A stretch of DNA of 32,538 nucleotides. It comes from Rufibacter roseus. Its GTDB lineage: Bacteria > Bacteroidota > Bacteroidia > Cytophagales > Hymenobacteraceae. The stretch's first letter is position 1, and each line of letters begins with the position of its first letter. Location: assembly GCF_001647285.1 (NCBI RefSeq), contig NZ_LRML01000025.1, positions 1-32,538 on the forward strand. Direction: 5' to 3'. The notes under the pieces were generated by a model. It did not search any database. It was not told the origin of the DNA and saw nothing but the letters and a program-made list of their open reading frames with translations. Made by a program: the position numbers and the translations under genes. This document shows positions 30,779-32,538 of the stretch, piece by piece.

Positions 30779-30811
30779 ATGGCTACTTTTTCAAAAACAG
30801 GCCTAATACAA
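30772..30811. repeat. Intergenic 40-bp palindromic repeat, copy 8 (diverged)
   Basis: Starts CTGTTTTATGGC, centre TTTTTCAAAAACAGG, end CCTAATACAA. The left arm begins within the last bases of the 30729-30778 palindrome. Confidence 0.65.
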
Positions 30812-30849
30812 TCAAATTTAGCTACTTCTTAAATCGCTGTTTTATGCCT

Positions 30850-31843
30850 CTACCCCACCATTAAGTTACACCCCCGCACATCTGAGTTATCGAATCGGCC
30901 CAGAACTTCAAAGGAGCCATCAGAGTAAAGTTTGCCCAGATCTTTTGTTTCTATGAAGGCACAGGAATCTATGTTGGCCAGATCAATTACGTTTATACCG
31001 CCAGAGCTAGAGACGGCGCTTACTGCTAATGGATCGTTCACATCACGTATTAAAATACGCAATGTTCTGGAGGGTTGAAATATGCCGAAGCCCTGAGAGT
31101 AAGCCTGTGACAACAATTCGGTCATTCCATACTCAGAATGAATAGCCGCTACGCCAAACGCTTTAGAAAGAATAGCGTGCAGTTCCTCGCGTATCATTTC
31201 CCGCCTGCGGCCTTTCATGCCACCAGTTTCAAAAAGAACAATTCCTTCTCCTTCTTCTGGACTGATTTCCTCAGCTAAATCTAATAAAGCATAAGTTACC
31301 CCAAAAAGATAAACCTTTTTGCCGGCAGCCTTGGCACTTTTTAAAGCTTCTCGCAGATCATTATGGTTATGCAGGTAAAATCCTTCTTCTGTTTGCCCGG
31401 TGGCTTTGATAAAATGATCTATCATCATCACCAAAGAAGAATCCCCTTGCTCTAGGTAAGACGGCAATAGCGCCAGCACCACACATCCGGCCAAAGGACC
31501 GTATGCATCTTCAAAAAGTAACTGGGCATGCTGCTTGTAAAAAGAAACATCAGCCACAAAATGACGGCTCCGGTTTTGCTGTGTGGTACCGCTGCTTTTG
31601 AAAATGGCTTGTGGCGTAAAAGCACGAGAAACCACCTCCTGACCTTTAAAAAACTCAATAGGCAGAAAAGGAATTTGCTCTAAACTCTGCACCTTATTTG
31701 GTTCACAACCCAAGTGGTGCAGGAATTTTTTTATATATTATATTATTCTGTGCCTGATACTGAAATAAGGCAAGCGCGGCATCCGAGAAGTTTTCTTGGG
31801 TGAGTAAGGCTAGATCAGATTTAAAAGAATTGTAGAAGGCCAT
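30850..31843 (-). pseudogene. LuxE-type acyl-protein synthetase, single-base frameshift
   Basis: From ATG 31843 the minus strand reads MAFYNSFKSDLALLTQENFS..ALALFQYQAQNNIIY for 37 codons, then meets a run of seven A (plus-strand T7 at 31726-31732) and stops soon after. Removing one A continues in frame as KKFLHHLGCEPNKVQSLEQIP and then 280 residues of a normal LuxE domain: IFKSSGTTQQNRSRHF (Ser/Thr/Gly-rich nucleotide loop), VVLALLPSYLEQGDSSLVMMIDHF, LFGVTYALLDL, HSEYGMTELLSQAYS and the Arg/Asp-rich end ETKDLGKLYSDGSFEVLGRFDNSDVRGCN. The family activates acyl groups as adenylates. The break may be a true mutation, a slippery tract, or a sequencing error. The downstream frame alone (30850-31713) lacks the N-terminal about 45 residues. 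Confidence 0.85.
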
Positions 31844-31921
31844 TGAGCCAGAACTATTTTTATACAACAAAGTAAGCAGGTAAGCGTTAGGATTCGTAAC
31901 TTAGGTGCAATTTCTTACACC

Positions 31922-32470
31922 ATGAAACGTCAAAAACTACTAGTAATATTGGCTTTTGCCCTGTCGGCCCTGGGGTTGGAAAGCTGCTACCCTGAACCAG
32001 ACTTTGATTTAACTCCTTCTATCACCTACAGAGGAGTAGAGCAATACACCAGACGAAATGCCCAAAACGCGCTTTTTGATTCTTTGGTATTGGTGGTGCG
32101 CTTTCAAGACGGTGACGGTAATTTAGGGCTTTCTGCCACGTTGCCTGAAGATGAAGCAGCACCGTTCAACCCTGGCTCAGAGTTTTACCATAATTTTTTA
32201 GTAAACATTTATAGAAAAGAAAATGGTGAATTTGTACCTATTAGGGTTGGCAACCAGGCCATCAACTACAATGGACGGTTCCCAAGAGTATCTACTGACA
32301 CACGCGTTGAACCATTAGAGGGTGACATCAGGTTCAGCCTCAATATTTTCAGGAACAACGCCATCCGTCAAGGTGATGTAATCAAATTTGATATACAAAT
32401 CATAGATAGGGCTTTGAACAAGAGCAACGTAGTAGAAACCTCTGAAATTGTCATGTTTTCAAAAGAATAG
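31922..32470 (+). CDS. Lipoprotein of unknown function
   Basis: The 182-residue protein has a type II signal peptide MKRQKLLVILAFALSALGLESC (lipobox GLESC, Cys22). The mature part is a beta-rich domain with LVLVVRFQDGDGNLGLSA (about residues 57-74), FLVNIYRKENGEFVPI and VIKFDIQIIDRALNKSNVVET, which resembles Ig-like or cadherin-type folds in Bacteroidota surface lipoproteins with DGDGNLG motifs. It is divergent from the LuxE-like gene. TAACTTAG about 22 bases before the ATG is a weak -7 candidate. Confidence 0.85.
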   Translation: MKRQKLLVILAFALSALGLESCYPEPDFDLTPSITYRGVEQYTRRNAQNALFDSLVLVVRFQDGDGNLGLSATLPEDEAAPFNPGSEFYHNFLVNIYRKENGEFVPIRVGNQAINYNGRFPRVSTDTRVEPLEGDIRFSLNIFRNNAIRQGDVIKFDIQIIDRALNKSNVVETSEIVMFSKE

Positions 32471-32484
32471 GCTTTAACAAGACA

Positions 32485-32538
32485 TTACATATAAAAAGAG
32501 GCGGCACGTTTATTTACGTGCGCTCTTTTTATATGTAA
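32485..32538 (+). terminator. Terminator hairpin of the lipoprotein gene
   Basis: Perfect 16-base outer arms TTACATATAAAAAGAG (32485-32500) and CTCTTTTTATATGTAA (32523-32538) plus an inner CACGT/ACGTG stem with small bulges, T5 in the right arm. It begins 15 bases after the stop. The window ends at its last base. Confidence 0.85.

Overview
The window is chromosomal DNA of a Bacteroidota bacterium, most likely a Cytophagales/Hymenobacteraceae relative (Rufibacter/Pontibacter type). The reasons are a GH5 glycosidase with a C-terminal type IX secretion sorting domain, lipoproteins with Bacteroidota-style lipoboxes, -7 promoter elements of the TAnnTTTG type, SD-poor starts, paired 63-aa cold-shock proteins beside a Lys-rich 80-aa protein, and PAS kinases paired with stand-alone receivers. 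The genus is an inference from family content only.

Region 1 (1 to about 2690) is the most unusual part. It is a run of four single-gene units, all on the + strand, separated by about 70-bp imperfect palindromes that have the architecture of integron attC sites (RYYYAAC-type left core, GTTRRRY-type right core, inner L boxes, CGGCCGACGG centre). In three units the first 9-10 bases after the cut site are the reverse complement of the last bases before the attC body of the same unit. This is the signature expected if each unit was once a circular gene cassette. Cargo: a secreted protein, a SUKH/SMI1-KNR4 protein, a lipoprotein and a multi-pass membrane protein. No integron integrase lies in the window, so this is either a cassette cluster without integrase or the tail of an array whose integrase is to the left.

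Region 2 (about 2700-8600) is a mixed accessory stretch: a membrane protein whose 5' end abuts the cassette array and lacks an ATG, a GNAT acetyltransferase flanked by a perfect 13-bp inverted match, a DinB/maleylpyruvate-isomerase-like protein, an exported Fe/Mn superoxide dismutase translationally coupled to a chromate transporter, an exported beta-propeller-like protein, and a decayed Crp/Fnr regulator (minus strand, 8097-8408) that has lost its N-terminal half.

Region 3 (about 8600-32538) looks like ordinary host chromosome: two PAS histidine kinases and a receiver, a DUF808 membrane protein, an RluF-type pseudouridine synthase, an alanine/glycine:cation symporter, a fatty acid desaturase, a T9SS-exported GH5 glycosidase, tandem cold-shock genes, a KASIII-like synthase, an FAD monooxygenase, an aldo/keto reductase, a nitroreductase divergent from its probable HxlR regulator, a SulP transporter, an NtrC-like regulator without a DNA-binding domain, a frameshifted LuxE-like acyl-protein synthetase and a lipoprotein. 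A family of about 40-bp intergenic palindromes (consensus starts CTGTTTTA and ends TAAAACAG) occurs eight times between 8538 and 30811 and not at all in 1-8500, which helps mark the boundary between acquired and resident DNA.
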